Assembly (NCBI GenBank): GCA_946480685.1
Contig: CAMLLI010000079.1
Span: forward strand, 1-10,001
Reading direction: 5' to 3'
Length of the DNA stretch: 10,001 bases
From: an uncultured Flammeovirgaceae bacterium
GTDB lineage: Bacteria > Bacteroidota > Bacteroidia > Cytophagales > Cyclobacteriaceae
The notes beneath the pieces are model-generated. The model was given only the letters and a program-made list of their open reading frames with translations. It searched no databases and was not told where the DNA came from. Position 1 is the first letter of the stretch, and every line of letters begins with the position of its first letter. Below are positions 1 through 7,102 of this stretch, piece after piece. The position numbers and the translations under genes are program-made.

Positions 1-2
1 TT

Positions 3-233
3 AAGCAGCTGGTTAAGCCTGCGCTGATGTTTTGGTTTAGTGATATCAATGCGCACATGGTCCATCGCTACTTCATGTACCAGTTGATTGTCCTGGTTGT
101 AGAATCGCACTACCGAATAATTTTTAATCTGCGTATTGGTTTCTACCACCCAGTAAAGAGATTTATCTTGCTGGCTGAACGCGGATACTGTTATCATCAA
201 TATCGCTGCTGTAAGGGTTAGTATTCGTTTCAT
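3..233 (-). CDS. exported protein of unknown function, C-terminus missing
   Basis: The reading frame opens with ATG at 233 and runs off the left edge with no stop, so only 77 residues are visible. The first 20 residues (MKRILTLTAAILMITVSAFS) are a textbook signal peptide: two positive charges, a hydrophobic core, and a likely signal peptidase I site before QQ. This predicts a periplasmic, outer-membrane or secreted product. The mature part begins QQDKSLYWVVETN and continues with alternating polar and hydrophobic residues (YSVVRFYNQDNQLVHEVAMDHVRID) that suggest beta strands. I do not recognise the family. There is no cysteine after the signal, so it is not a lipoprotein. The gene is divergent from the LytS-type kinase, with 179 bases between the two starts. 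Start and signal peptide are confident; function is unknown. Confidence 0.75.
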   Translation of the reverse strand, partial: MKRILTLTAAILMITVSAFSQQDKSLYWVVETNTQIKNYSVVRFYNQDNQLVHEVAMDHVRIDITKPKHQRRLNQLL

Positions 234-293
234 AAAAAGGGTCTTTTTAGTGATGATACGGAATGCATAACTATTGATTTTCAGACGTACGAC

Positions 294-303
294 CGATGCA
301 TCG
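294..303. repeat. short palindrome in the divergent gap before the LytS gene
   Basis: CGATGCATCG is a perfect 10-base palindrome, closely preceded by CGTACG at 286-291. A second one, TCGATCGA, lies at 403-410 just before the kinase start. They sit in the 179-base gap between two divergent genes and could be regulator sites, but palindromes this short also occur by chance. I saw no clear TAnnTTTG box in this gap on either strand. Confidence 0.25.
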
Positions 304-412
304 CATTTCTAGACCGGCACGCTTACAACTTCGATTAAAATATTCCATCTACGATTCCTCCACTTTCGTCTACAAACCGTATCCCATCCAAACTTTAATC
401 AGTCGATCGAGT

Positions 413-1522
413 ATGTTTATAGGTATGGATAGTTTCTTCTCCAGGTTTGTGTTATCCGACAAGATCGGCTACCGTCTTGGCCGACACACTTTGTTCTGGC
501 TGGTGTGCTGGGCTTTCCAGGGGTTTATCTATGGCTTCTACTATATAGAAGGGCGTGCCATGAACTTCTTTGCTATATCCTACATAGAATCGCTCATATA
601 CCTTCCGCAGCACATGTTTTTGAGCTACGTCATTATATACTATGTATTGCCGTACATTATTTTCCGCGATCGGTATTGGGCTGGTTTTATATGGGTAATC
701 GCTCTTATACTTATCGCAGCCGCCATGTCGCCTGTCGTAAATTATTTTGTGATCACGCCTTTGCGGATATACCTCCATCATCCCGTAAAGGCCATGACAT
801 TCTTTTTCTCATTCATGGGTGGTTTGCGCGGCTCGATGACAATCGCAGGCTTTGCGGTTGCTATCAAGTTGATCAAACACTGGTATCAAAAGAAAATTGA
901 AACCGAACAACTCGAGAAAGAACGTGTAAAGGCAGAGCTGGAAATTCTGAAAGGACAGATCCATCCGCACTTCATGTTCAACACCCTGAACAGTATATAT
1001 TCACTTGCTTTAAAAAAATCAGATGAAACGCCTGAAGCAATTCTCAAGCTTTCGAAGCTGATGCGATATATACTCACTGACTGCACAAAAGTTACCGTTG
1101 ACCTTAGCAAAGAAGTGGAAGTGCTGCTCCACTATATTGAGTTGGAGAAAAGCAGGTTTGCCGAGCGGCTCGACATATCGGTAAATATTAAAGGCGACAT
1201 CGACACGAATACAATTGCACCCTTACTGCTATTGCCTTTTGTCGAGAACAGCTTTAAACATGGCGCGAATGAAATGATCGAGCAGGCCTGGATCAGCCTC
1301 GATCTGCAGGTAAACGAAACTACACTCAAATTCAAACTGATCAACGGCAGGGCTATTGATCACAACAATCCGAACTCCATACACATGGGGTTACAAAATG
1401 TAAAAAAACGACTTCAATTATTATATCCTAATGCGCACGAACTTCGTATTACTGAAGACGCAGATACTTTTGTAGTATCGCTGACGATAGAACTCGGCTC
1501 GATCAAACTTATCGAAACATGA
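413..1522 (+). CDS. LytS-type membrane sensor histidine kinase
   Basis: A 369-residue inner-membrane kinase of the His_kinase (PF06580) family. It should autophosphorylate and pass the phosphate to the LytTR regulator encoded next. Hydrophobic segments lie at about residues 27-44, 60-84, 90-113 and 128-152, followed by a charged helical linker (about 157-180). The phospho-acceptor box is QIHPHFMFNTLN (182-193), with H186 the expected phosphorylated histidine. The ATP-binding N box is PFVENSFKHG (275-284), and a late glycine box is GLQNVKKRLQLLYP (326-339). The frame is open back to 296, but the 39 residues before M413 are basic and low in hydrophobic pattern and look untranslated; ATG 425 (MDSFFSRF) is equally possible. 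No Shine-Dalgarno is visible. The end overlaps the regulator by 4 bases (ATGA), implying translational coupling. The sensed signal is unknown. Confidence 0.93.
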   Translation: MFIGMDSFFSRFVLSDKIGYRLGRHTLFWLVCWAFQGFIYGFYYIEGRAMNFFAISYIESLIYLPQHMFLSYVIIYYVLPYIIFRDRYWAGFIWVIALILIAAAMSPVVNYFVITPLRIYLHHPVKAMTFFFSFMGGLRGSMTIAGFAVAIKLIKHWYQKKIETEQLEKERVKAELEILKGQIHPHFMFNTLNSIYSLALKKSDETPEAILKLSKLMRYILTDCTKVTVDLSKEVEVLLHYIELEKSRFAERLDISVNIKGDIDTNTIAPLLLLPFVENSFKHGANEMIEQAWISLDLQVNETTLKFKLINGRAIDHNNPNSIHMGLQNVKKRLQLLYPNAHELRITEDADTFVVSLTIELGSIKLIET

Positions 1523-2238
1523 CCTCCAAACTCCGTTGTCTGCTGGTAGATGATGAACCGCCAGCGTTAGACATCCTGCGCACCTATATAGATGCTACCC
1601 CTATGCTTGAGATTGCCGGAGAGTGTCATCATGCTATGGCTGCATTCGAGTTTATTCAGAACAATTCGGTAGACCTGATCTTTCTTGATATAAACATGCC
1701 GAAGTTAACAGGCATTGATTTTCTGCGCGCACTGCCGTCACCACCCAAAGTAATCTTTACCACAGCTCACCGCGATTATGCTGTAGATGGTTTTGAGCTA
1801 GGTGCGGTTGATTATTTGTTGAAGCCATACTCACTTGATCGCTTTTTGCGCGCTGTGCATCGTGCTATAAATCCGGAGCAGAGACATGGCGCCTCTAATA
1901 AAGAAACACTTACAACCGAAACGGAACGCTTCCTGTATGTACGTGCTGATCGCAAGATGGTAAAGATTATGGTGGATGAGATCCGCTATATCGAAAGTCT
2001 CAAAGACTACGTCCGTATCTTCCTCCCCGACCGACAGGTAATCACCAAGCAAACTATAACTGCCCTCGAAGAAATGCTGCCTGAACACGACTTCACCCGC
2101 ATTCATCGTTCGTTTATAGTGGCCGTGAATAAGATTGACTCGTATAATCTCAATGCAGTCTTCATTGGAAAAACAGAGTTGCCGGTAGGACCGCTATATA
2201 AGCACGAGCTTGCACGGAGATTGGGTGCGCATCATTGA
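1519..2238 (+). CDS. LytTR-family response regulator
   Basis: A 239-residue cytoplasmic response regulator, the partner of the kinase upstream. The receiver domain covers about residues 5-118: the acidic pair is D11/D12, the phospho-acceptor is D57 in LIFLDINMP, the switch threonine is T81 or T82 in IFTTAH, and the conserved lysine is K102 in LLKPY. A linker of about 18 residues leads to a LytTR DNA-binding domain at about 137-236, with typical FLYVRADRKMVKI, IRYIESLKDYVRIFL, RIHRSFIVAVNKI and LPVGPLYKHELARRL blocks. Such proteins bind direct repeats in promoters as dimers. All catalytic residues are present, so it should be active. It ends 61 bases from the convergent hemH gene. Its target genes cannot be read from this window. 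Confidence 0.96.
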   Translation: MTSKLRCLLVDDEPPALDILRTYIDATPMLEIAGECHHAMAAFEFIQNNSVDLIFLDINMPKLTGIDFLRALPSPPKVIFTTAHRDYAVDGFELGAVDYLLKPYSLDRFLRAVHRAINPEQRHGASNKETLTTETERFLYVRADRKMVKIMVDEIRYIESLKDYVRIFLPDRQVITKQTITALEEMLPEHDFTRIHRSFIVAVNKIDSYNLNAVFIGKTELPVGPLYKHELARRLGAHH

Positions 2239-2240
2239 AC

Positions 2241-2260
2241 AATGGTATGGATGAACCATT
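2241..2260 (+). terminator. weak stem-loop after the LytTR regulator gene
   Basis: AATGGT (2241-2246) can pair with ACCATT (2255-2260) around an 8-base loop, three bases after the regulator stop codon, followed by AGCATTTTAC. The stem is short and AT-rich and the T run is only four bases, so this is at best a weak terminator. It is the only candidate in the 61-base gap between the convergent regulator and hemH genes. Confidence 0.2.
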
Positions 2261-2299
2261 AGCATTTTACAACTACACGATATATACAGCCGCACAAAA

Positions 2300-3307
2300 C
2301 TACTTACCAACCACTAATTCCTTCAAACACTTAATCCAAAGTGGATGGTCGTTGAGGCTTTCTACCAATTGTACTTTTTCGCCTTTGTGTTCGGTAAAGA
2401 TCTCCTGGTATTCATCTCCGATCTCAATTATAGTTTCAAGACAGTCGGCAGTAAAGGCTGGCGAGAATACAAGGATATTTTTCATGCCCTTATCACCACA
2501 TTGACGAACTACTTCATCGGAGAATGGCTTGAGCCATTTTTGATCGAGGCGCGACTGAAAGCAAACTGTATATTTCTCCTGTGGTATATTTAGCTTGGCA
2601 GCAAGCAGGCGCGTGGTAGCATAGCAGGTTGCCTTATAGCAATACCTGTTTTCTTCCGTCATCTCATGCTCGCAGTCGTGGTCTGAGCATAAACCCTTGT
2701 CGTATACTTTATCAACCTGGCGCTCCGGCAAACCATGATACGAGAAAAGAACATGATCGTATTCGTTGATATTATATTTTCTGCCGCGCTCGGCAAAGGC
2801 TTCTATATAGGATGGATGATCGAAGTACTGACTCACAAATTTAAGTTCCGGTATAACCCACCATTTACTTACAACACGCATCACTTCCTCTAACGCTGAG
2901 CCCGTTGAAGCCGATGCATACTGAGGAAACATGGTAACAACAATAATGCGTTCGTAATTTTTCTTACGCATAGTTTCCAGCACATCCGGTATAGATGGAT
3001 TTTTATAGCGCATCGCGAGATGCACTTCATAGTTGCTGTCAAGTTCCTGCTGTAAAAGATCTCTTGCGCGTTCGCTATAGTATAGTAACGGTGATCCTTT
3101 GTCCGTCCACAGCTTCTGGTAAATCTTGGCAGACTTCGGTGCACGAAACGGAACGATGATAAGATTCACCAGCATTTTGCGCAGCAACCACGGAATGTCG
3201 ATCACCCGCGGATCGTTTAGAAATTGTGAAAGGTATGAACGCACATGGCCCACAGAAGGACTGTCGGGCGTGCCGAGATTAATAAGAAGAACTCCGGTTT
3301 TATTCAT
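2300..3307 (-). CDS. hemH: ferrochelatase (protoporphyrin/coproporphyrin ferrochelatase)
   Basis: A 335-residue enzyme that inserts Fe(II) into a porphyrin, the late step of heme synthesis; it is soluble or peripheral at the inner membrane. The N-terminus MNKTGVLLINLGTPDSP is diagnostic, as are LSQFLNDPRVID (27-38) and GSPLLYYSERARDLL. The catalytic histidine is H191 in FSYHGLPER, and the conserved glutamate is E291 in FTADCLETIIEIG. Between them an insert carries four cysteines, C207, C212, C223 and C228 (LCSDHDCEH and CYKATCYATTR), a pattern I associate with Bacteroidota enzymes and which could hold a metal or cluster. Length is normal and complete. It is the last gene of a same-strand run after the PAS kinase and GNAT genes; the 80-base gap and a stem-loop there mean it may have its own promoter. 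Whether it works on protoporphyrin or coproporphyrin cannot be told from sequence alone. Confidence 0.97.
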   Translation of the reverse strand: MNKTGVLLINLGTPDSPSVGHVRSYLSQFLNDPRVIDIPWLLRKMLVNLIIVPFRAPKSAKIYQKLWTDKGSPLLYYSERARDLLQQELDSNYEVHLAMRYKNPSIPDVLETMRKKNYERIIVVTMFPQYASASTGSALEEVMRVVSKWWVIPELKFVSQYFDHPSYIEAFAERGRKYNINEYDHVLFSYHGLPERQVDKVYDKGLCSDHDCEHEMTEENRYCYKATCYATTRLLAAKLNIPQEKYTVCFQSRLDQKWLKPFSDEVVRQCGDKGMKNILVFSPAFTADCLETIIEIGDEYQEIFTEHKGEKVQLVESLNDHPLWIKCLKELVVGK

Positions 3308-3355
3308 GACTAAAAACTTCGCGTTGCAAGTAAGCGAATAACATTATGCGACAAA

Positions 3356-3383
3356 AGAAGTTTATGGAAACGAAAAAACTTCT
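3356..3383 (-). terminator. stem-loop between the GNAT gene and hemH
   Basis: On the minus strand AGAAGTTT and AAACTTCT form an 8-base-pair stem around a 12-base loop, beginning 4 bases after the GNAT stop codon and followed by TTTTGTCGC. The position directly after a stop and the trailing T run fit a weak intrinsic terminator or a partial read-through element in front of hemH (start 3307). The stem is AT-rich, so full termination is doubtful. Confidence 0.4.
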
Positions 3384-3387
3384 GCAC

Positions 3388-4554
3388 CTATTTTAAAATC
3401 GGTGCACGCCTGAATGGCTTTGTTTCATCAAAAAGCTTACGATAGGTGGCATGACGTTTTGATACTGCTGCACCAACCTGTTCTACCACCAATATCATTT
3501 TCGGATTGAAGTCGCCAATCCAGTTCATCTCATACTGTTCGTAACGTGCATTGGGTTGTAATACATCGCGCGCGTTGATGATCATGGCGCCATCCAAGCC
3601 TTTGCCCTGGTGCTCCGGCACAACGCCGAATAAAATACCAAATGCTTTTTTATTGGTGCGTCTGAAGGTGTGCCAGATGAACTTCAATTTACCCAGCCAG
3701 TCGAGCTTGCCATTTACGTATTTGAATATCTGGTTTATCTCCGGTAGCGACAGAAAGAATGATACCGGTTCGCCTTTGTAAAAGCCAAAGTATAAAAGTT
3801 TCTCATCCATGATAGGCTTCATCTGCTTCACGAGCACTTTTGCCTGTGCCATGCTGAGTTCAGGATTTTCAGAACGATTGGCCCATGCGCGGTTATATAC
3901 CGTCATAAGATATTCAGGCAGCTTGTCGAATTCACTTTTACGGAGGTAACGGAAATCATAATCAGGATCTTTTCGCGCGAGCTCTGCCTTTTCGGAAAGT
4001 CGCGGAGACAACGGTCCCTGTACCGGCCGCGCATAGGTAAATTGATAGAAGTATACCTGGAAGCCGTACGCTTCAAAGAAATCTTTGTAGTACGGAAAAT
4101 TATAGTTGCATTGATAATTGGGTTCGCGATCATATCCTTCAATCAACAAGCCCCACCAGCGATCGCGGCTTCCGAAATTAATCGGGCCATCCATCGCTTC
4201 CATTCCTTTACCCTGAAGCCACGTTTTGCATTGATCGAAAAGTATAAATGCTGCATCCTGATTGTTGATGCATTCGAAGAAACCCATGCCGCCGGTAGGC
4301 TGATCGTTGCCTTTGTGAACGATCTTTTCATTTACAAAAGCCGCTACACGACCAATGGTTTCGCCTTGTTTATTCTGAAGAATCCAGCGGATGCACGTGC
4401 CGTGACGAAACGTTTTATTTTTTTCAGAATCAAAAACACTTTCAATGTCCTTATCAAGCGGACGAATCCACGCAGGTTCATTTTTATAAAGCTTAACGGG
4501 CAGCAGCAAAAATTCGCGGGCCTGCTGCGGGGTAGTTACTTCAATGATCTTCAT
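3388..4554 (-). CDS. large GNAT-like acyltransferase of unknown substrate
   Basis: A 388-residue soluble protein, about twice the size of a single GNAT domain. A GNAT-like acyl-CoA pocket is visible in the C-terminal half: GILFGVVPEHQGKGLDGAMI (306-325) matches motif A, with the HQGKG loop expected to hold CoA pyrophosphate. The N-terminal half (about 50-140) also looks GNAT-like, with GETIGRVAAFVNE and GGMGFFECINNQDAAFILFDQCKTWL, then MDGPINFGSRDRWWGLLIEGYDREP, a strongly conserved-looking block. This arrangement resembles the E. coli YghO type of protein, whose substrate I do not know. No signal peptide or membrane helix is seen. Its ATG overlaps the TAA of the PAS kinase by one base (TAATG), so the two are very likely cotranslated, and it is followed by hemH. 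The family role is inferred; the substrate is unknown. Confidence 0.8.
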   Translation of the reverse strand: MKIIEVTTPQQAREFLLLPVKLYKNEPAWIRPLDKDIESVFDSEKNKTFRHGTCIRWILQNKQGETIGRVAAFVNEKIVHKGNDQPTGGMGFFECINNQDAAFILFDQCKTWLQGKGMEAMDGPINFGSRDRWWGLLIEGYDREPNYQCNYNFPYYKDFFEAYGFQVYFYQFTYARPVQGPLSPRLSEKAELARKDPDYDFRYLRKSEFDKLPEYLMTVYNRAWANRSENPELSMAQAKVLVKQMKPIMDEKLLYFGFYKGEPVSFFLSLPEINQIFKYVNGKLDWLGKLKFIWHTFRRTNKKAFGILFGVVPEHQGKGLDGAMIINARDVLQPNARYEQYEMNWIGDFNPKMILVVEQVGAAVSKRHATYRKLFDETKPFRRAPILK

Positions 4555-6377
4555 TATTGTTCTACAACTTGAGATTTGGATGCAGGCACAAAGCTACTGA
4601 TCCTGTTAGGAAGAACAATACTGAAACGCGTTCCCTGGTTTACTTTGCTCGCCACAGAAATCTGGCCACCCAGCTTTTCAACAGCATTCTTAACAATATA
4701 TAGACCTATACCGGAGCCATCGGATTGCTCGGTGGCACGGTAAAACATTTCGAAAATCTTTGCCAGGTTAACATCATCTATACCGATACCATTGTCGGCA
4801 AAAACAATCTCGGCATGGTGGTTATCAACCCGTATCTTAACATTGATCTCCGGGGTGGTGATATTTAACTGGCGGTATTTTACTGCGTTGGAAATCAGGT
4901 TGCGAAAGATCTCGGAGATTCTCCACGGGTCGCTGAAAAACTCAACGCCTTCAATGCGCACATGGCGAACCATTTCCTTCGCCCCTTCCAGGTAATTCAA
5001 ATCTTCAAAGGTGCGATCGATGATGTGTTCAAAATCTACCTTGCTGGTAGTAACATCCATCTTCAGGTTTTTCGAGTGACTCAACACATCGCCAATGAAG
5101 TGATCGAGGTGCTGCACTTTTTCACCGATGATATCAATGTAATCCATCGGGTTGTCGGTGTTACCGGGCAGACGCGCGAGATTTACAAGCCCCAGTATAG
5201 ATGACAATGGCGCGCGCAGATCGTGCGATACCTTGTATACAAAATTATCCAGCTCGGTGTTGCGGATCTTCAATTCCTCTTCAACCTTTTTACGATCGGT
5301 AAAGTCTACATATACACCGTATATACCTATCGTCTGGTTATCCAGCATTACCGGCATACCGTATAGTATAACATTTACCAGCTTACCGTTTCTGTTCTTG
5401 CGTATAGTTTCAATGCTAACGATGCGATTAGCAGTAATCAGATTGTTCAGGTCTACACCTTCGTGTACGAGTTCTTCCGGAACGATGAAATCATTTATAC
5501 TCTTGCCCTTGAGTTCATCCAGCGTAAAGCCGAACATCTCTTCAAAGCCTTTATTTACCTGCTCAACTTTACCTTGCTCGTTCAGCAATACAACGGCCAT
5601 GGGTATATTTTGAAAGAGCTGTGCGAGCAGTGTCTCATTCTTCTTGATGCGCTCTTCGGTTTGCTTACGCTCGGTTATATCACGGAAGATTACCTGCATG
5701 CAAGGTTCGCCCTGAAATGTAAAGGGTGATGACATCGTCTCTACATCAATCACTTTTCCATCCATGCGTATATACTGCTGCTCCACCATAGGCGCCAACA
5801 GTCCTGCAGTTTCTTTCATTCTGCGCGCGAGACGTTGATGATAATCGGGATGTACAAAGTTTAATACATCGGTACCGATCAACTCGTCTGACTTTTTACA
5901 CGCCAGTATCTGATATGCCTGTGAGTTTGCAAATACAAGTTTGCCTTGCTTATGTACCACTATACCAATCGGCAACCTGTCTACAAGCGATAAGTAGCGT
6001 TGTTCGCTTTCGCGTGCAAGCTCTTTACGCTCGGTTATATCTTGTATTACACCGCGCCTGATGACGATACCATCGGGCCTTACTTCATGATTTGACTTTA
6101 CTTCCACCCAGATTATATTTTCCTTTACCCGCATACGCCCTTCCCAATTCCAATCTCTGCCCTCTTCTATGCTGAGTGCTGAAGTTTCCTGCTGCGACTC
6201 ACGGTCTTCTTCATGAACGATGGAATCCAACACAAATGCATCGGCCAATATAGCTTCCGGTGCGAGTCCCAGAATGCTTTCACTGGATTCACTCACATAA
6301 GTAAATCTGGTTTGACCATCCGGGTAGATTGTGTATTCGTAAATGACCGCGGGGAGATGCCTGATAAGATCCTGCAT
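4554..6377 (-). CDS. soluble three-PAS hybrid-free sensor histidine kinase
   Basis: A 607-residue cytoplasmic histidine kinase with no membrane segment and no receiver domain. Three PAS/PAC units lie in tandem: about residues 4-118, 126-238 and 250-363, each ending in a PAC-type motif (DITERK, DITERK, DFTDRK). The first begins almost at the start codon (LIRHLPAVIYEYTI), so its N-terminal cap is short. A HisKA dimerisation domain follows at about 371-440 with H385 in YKVSHDLRAPLSSILG. The HATPase domain (about 480-590) has N box FRNLISNAVKYR (N493, N497), G1 ADNGIGID (527-534), F box FEMFYRA and G2 GSGIGLYIV. All catalytic boxes are intact. No response regulator lies next to it, so the partner is elsewhere. 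Its stop overlaps the GNAT start (TAATG). The PAS ligand is unknown; redox, light or small-molecule sensing is possible. Confidence 0.95.
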   Translation of the reverse strand: MQDLIRHLPAVIYEYTIYPDGQTRFTYVSESSESILGLAPEAILADAFVLDSIVHEEDRESQQETSALSIEEGRDWNWEGRMRVKENIIWVEVKSNHEVRPDGIVIRRGVIQDITERKELARESEQRYLSLVDRLPIGIVVHKQGKLVFANSQAYQILACKKSDELIGTDVLNFVHPDYHQRLARRMKETAGLLAPMVEQQYIRMDGKVIDVETMSSPFTFQGEPCMQVIFRDITERKQTEERIKKNETLLAQLFQNIPMAVVLLNEQGKVEQVNKGFEEMFGFTLDELKGKSINDFIVPEELVHEGVDLNNLITANRIVSIETIRKNRNGKLVNVILYGMPVMLDNQTIGIYGVYVDFTDRKKVEEELKIRNTELDNFVYKVSHDLRAPLSSILGLVNLARLPGNTDNPMDYIDIIGEKVQHLDHFIGDVLSHSKNLKMDVTTSKVDFEHIIDRTFEDLNYLEGAKEMVRHVRIEGVEFFSDPWRISEIFRNLISNAVKYRQLNITTPEINVKIRVDNHHAEIVFADNGIGIDDVNLAKIFEMFYRATEQSDGSGIGLYIVKNAVEKLGGQISVASKVNQGTRFSIVLPNRISSFVPASKSQVVEQ

Positions 6378-6469
6378 ATATAATTATACTGGCAAACTCG
6401 TTGACATAGGTTGATGACAGGGTCTTGGCTTTGGGTTCAAGCCTTGCAAGATAATTCTATACGCCTAAC

Positions 6470-6487
6470 AAAACAACGGCCTGTTTT
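6470..6487. repeat. small inverted repeat in the kinase/YdeI divergent gap
   Basis: AAAACA (6470-6475) and TGTTTT (6482-6487) are inverted around a GC-rich six-base loop ACGGCC. It lies in the 189-base gap between the divergent PAS kinase and DUF1905 genes. It could be an operator half-site pair or a weak hairpin; the arms are low-complexity, so chance is a fair explanation. Confidence 0.25.
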
Positions 6488-6520
6488 TAGTTTGTCAAAC
6501 TTTTATGTGGTGCAAAGGTC

Positions 6521-6548
6521 CAAAACAAGGCGTTTTGTTTTGAAAACG
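6521..6548. repeat. overlapping inverted repeats before the DUF1905/YdeI gene
   Basis: CAAAAC (6521-6526) pairs with GTTTTG (6532-6537), loop AAGGC. The second arm also belongs to a different pair: CGTTTT (6531-6536) with AAAACG (6543-6548). Only one of the two hairpins can form at a time. The element lies 18-46 bases before ATG 6567 and could be an operator or a leader switch; the AT-rich arms keep confidence low. Confidence 0.3.
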
Positions 6549-6566
6549 TGATTTTTCAGAAGCAGA

Positions 6567-7088
6567 ATGAATAAATTTACTTCGATATATTTTTTACCGA
6601 TGCGCACTCCTGTTAAACAAGTGTTTAAAGCAATACTGGAAAACCCTGATTCTTCAATGGACACAGCTTATGTATCCATTCCGTTTGATGTCGAAAAAGT
6701 GTATGGCACCAAAGGTCAGGTAAAGGCAAAAGCCTGGTTCGATGGTGTTGAATATCGCGGGGTTTTAGCCAACATGGGCCCGGGCTGCCATGTAATTCTG
6801 GTGCGAAAAGATATTCGTGCTGCCATCGGCAAGAACGTTGGTGATACGGTGCGCGTACAAATTGAGCGAGACACGGAAGAGCGTGTTGTTGAAATACCCG
6901 AGCCTCTTGCAAAAGCGCTTGCTGAAAATAAAAAGGCGACTACTTTTTTCGATACACTAAGCTATACCAACCGAAAAGAATATGCTCGGTGGATCAGCGA
7001 AGCAAAGAAAGACGAAACACGCACGAAACGTCTTGAAGCAACAATCGAAAAATTACTGGCAGGTAAAAAGAATCCCTCCGAAAAGTAA
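6567..7088 (+). CDS. DUF1905 plus YdeI/OmdA-domain protein
   Basis: A 173-residue soluble protein in two parts. Residues about 17-105 fit DUF1905, a small beta barrel: VFKAILENPDSSMDTAYVSIPFDVEKVYGTKGQVKAKAWFDG, then GVLANMGPGCHVILVRKDIRAAIGKNVGDTVRVQIERD. Residues about 111-166 fit the YdeI/OmpD-associated (OmdA) segment: PLAKALAENKKATTFFDTLSYTNRKEYARWISEAKKDETRTKRLEATIEKL. Family members are sometimes called bacteriocin-protection proteins, but the biochemical role is not known. Two starts are possible: ATG 6567, with AGAAG four bases before it, or ATG 6600 (MRTPVKQVF), which matches where homologous domains begin. Key aromatic and glycine positions look intact. It is convergent with the STAS-like gene, 14 bases apart. 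Confidence 0.85.
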   Translation: MNKFTSIYFLPMRTPVKQVFKAILENPDSSMDTAYVSIPFDVEKVYGTKGQVKAKAWFDGVEYRGVLANMGPGCHVILVRKDIRAAIGKNVGDTVRVQIERDTEERVVEIPEPLAKALAENKKATTFFDTLSYTNRKEYARWISEAKKDETRTKRLEATIEKLLAGKKNPSEK

Positions 7089-7102
7089 TTTGAGACAATT
7101 GC

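Noticed and set aside
296..412. N-terminal extension of the LytS-type kinase to ATG 296
   Set aside because: The 39 extra residues have no family likeness and the start lies inside a palindrome; ATG 413 or 425 is more typical of the family.
4042..4572. Open frame of 176 codons on the plus strand, opposite the GNAT-like gene
   Set aside because: It lies wholly within the antisense of a well-supported gene and its peptide matches no family pattern I know.
5152..5613. Open frame of 153 codons on the plus strand, opposite the PAS kinase
   Set aside because: Serine-rich antisense translation of a kinase with all catalytic motifs intact; no independent support.
6424..6450. GGCTT/AAGCC inverted repeat and CTTGCAAG palindrome before the PAS kinase
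   Set aside because: Short arms with no link to a promoter box; consistent with chance.
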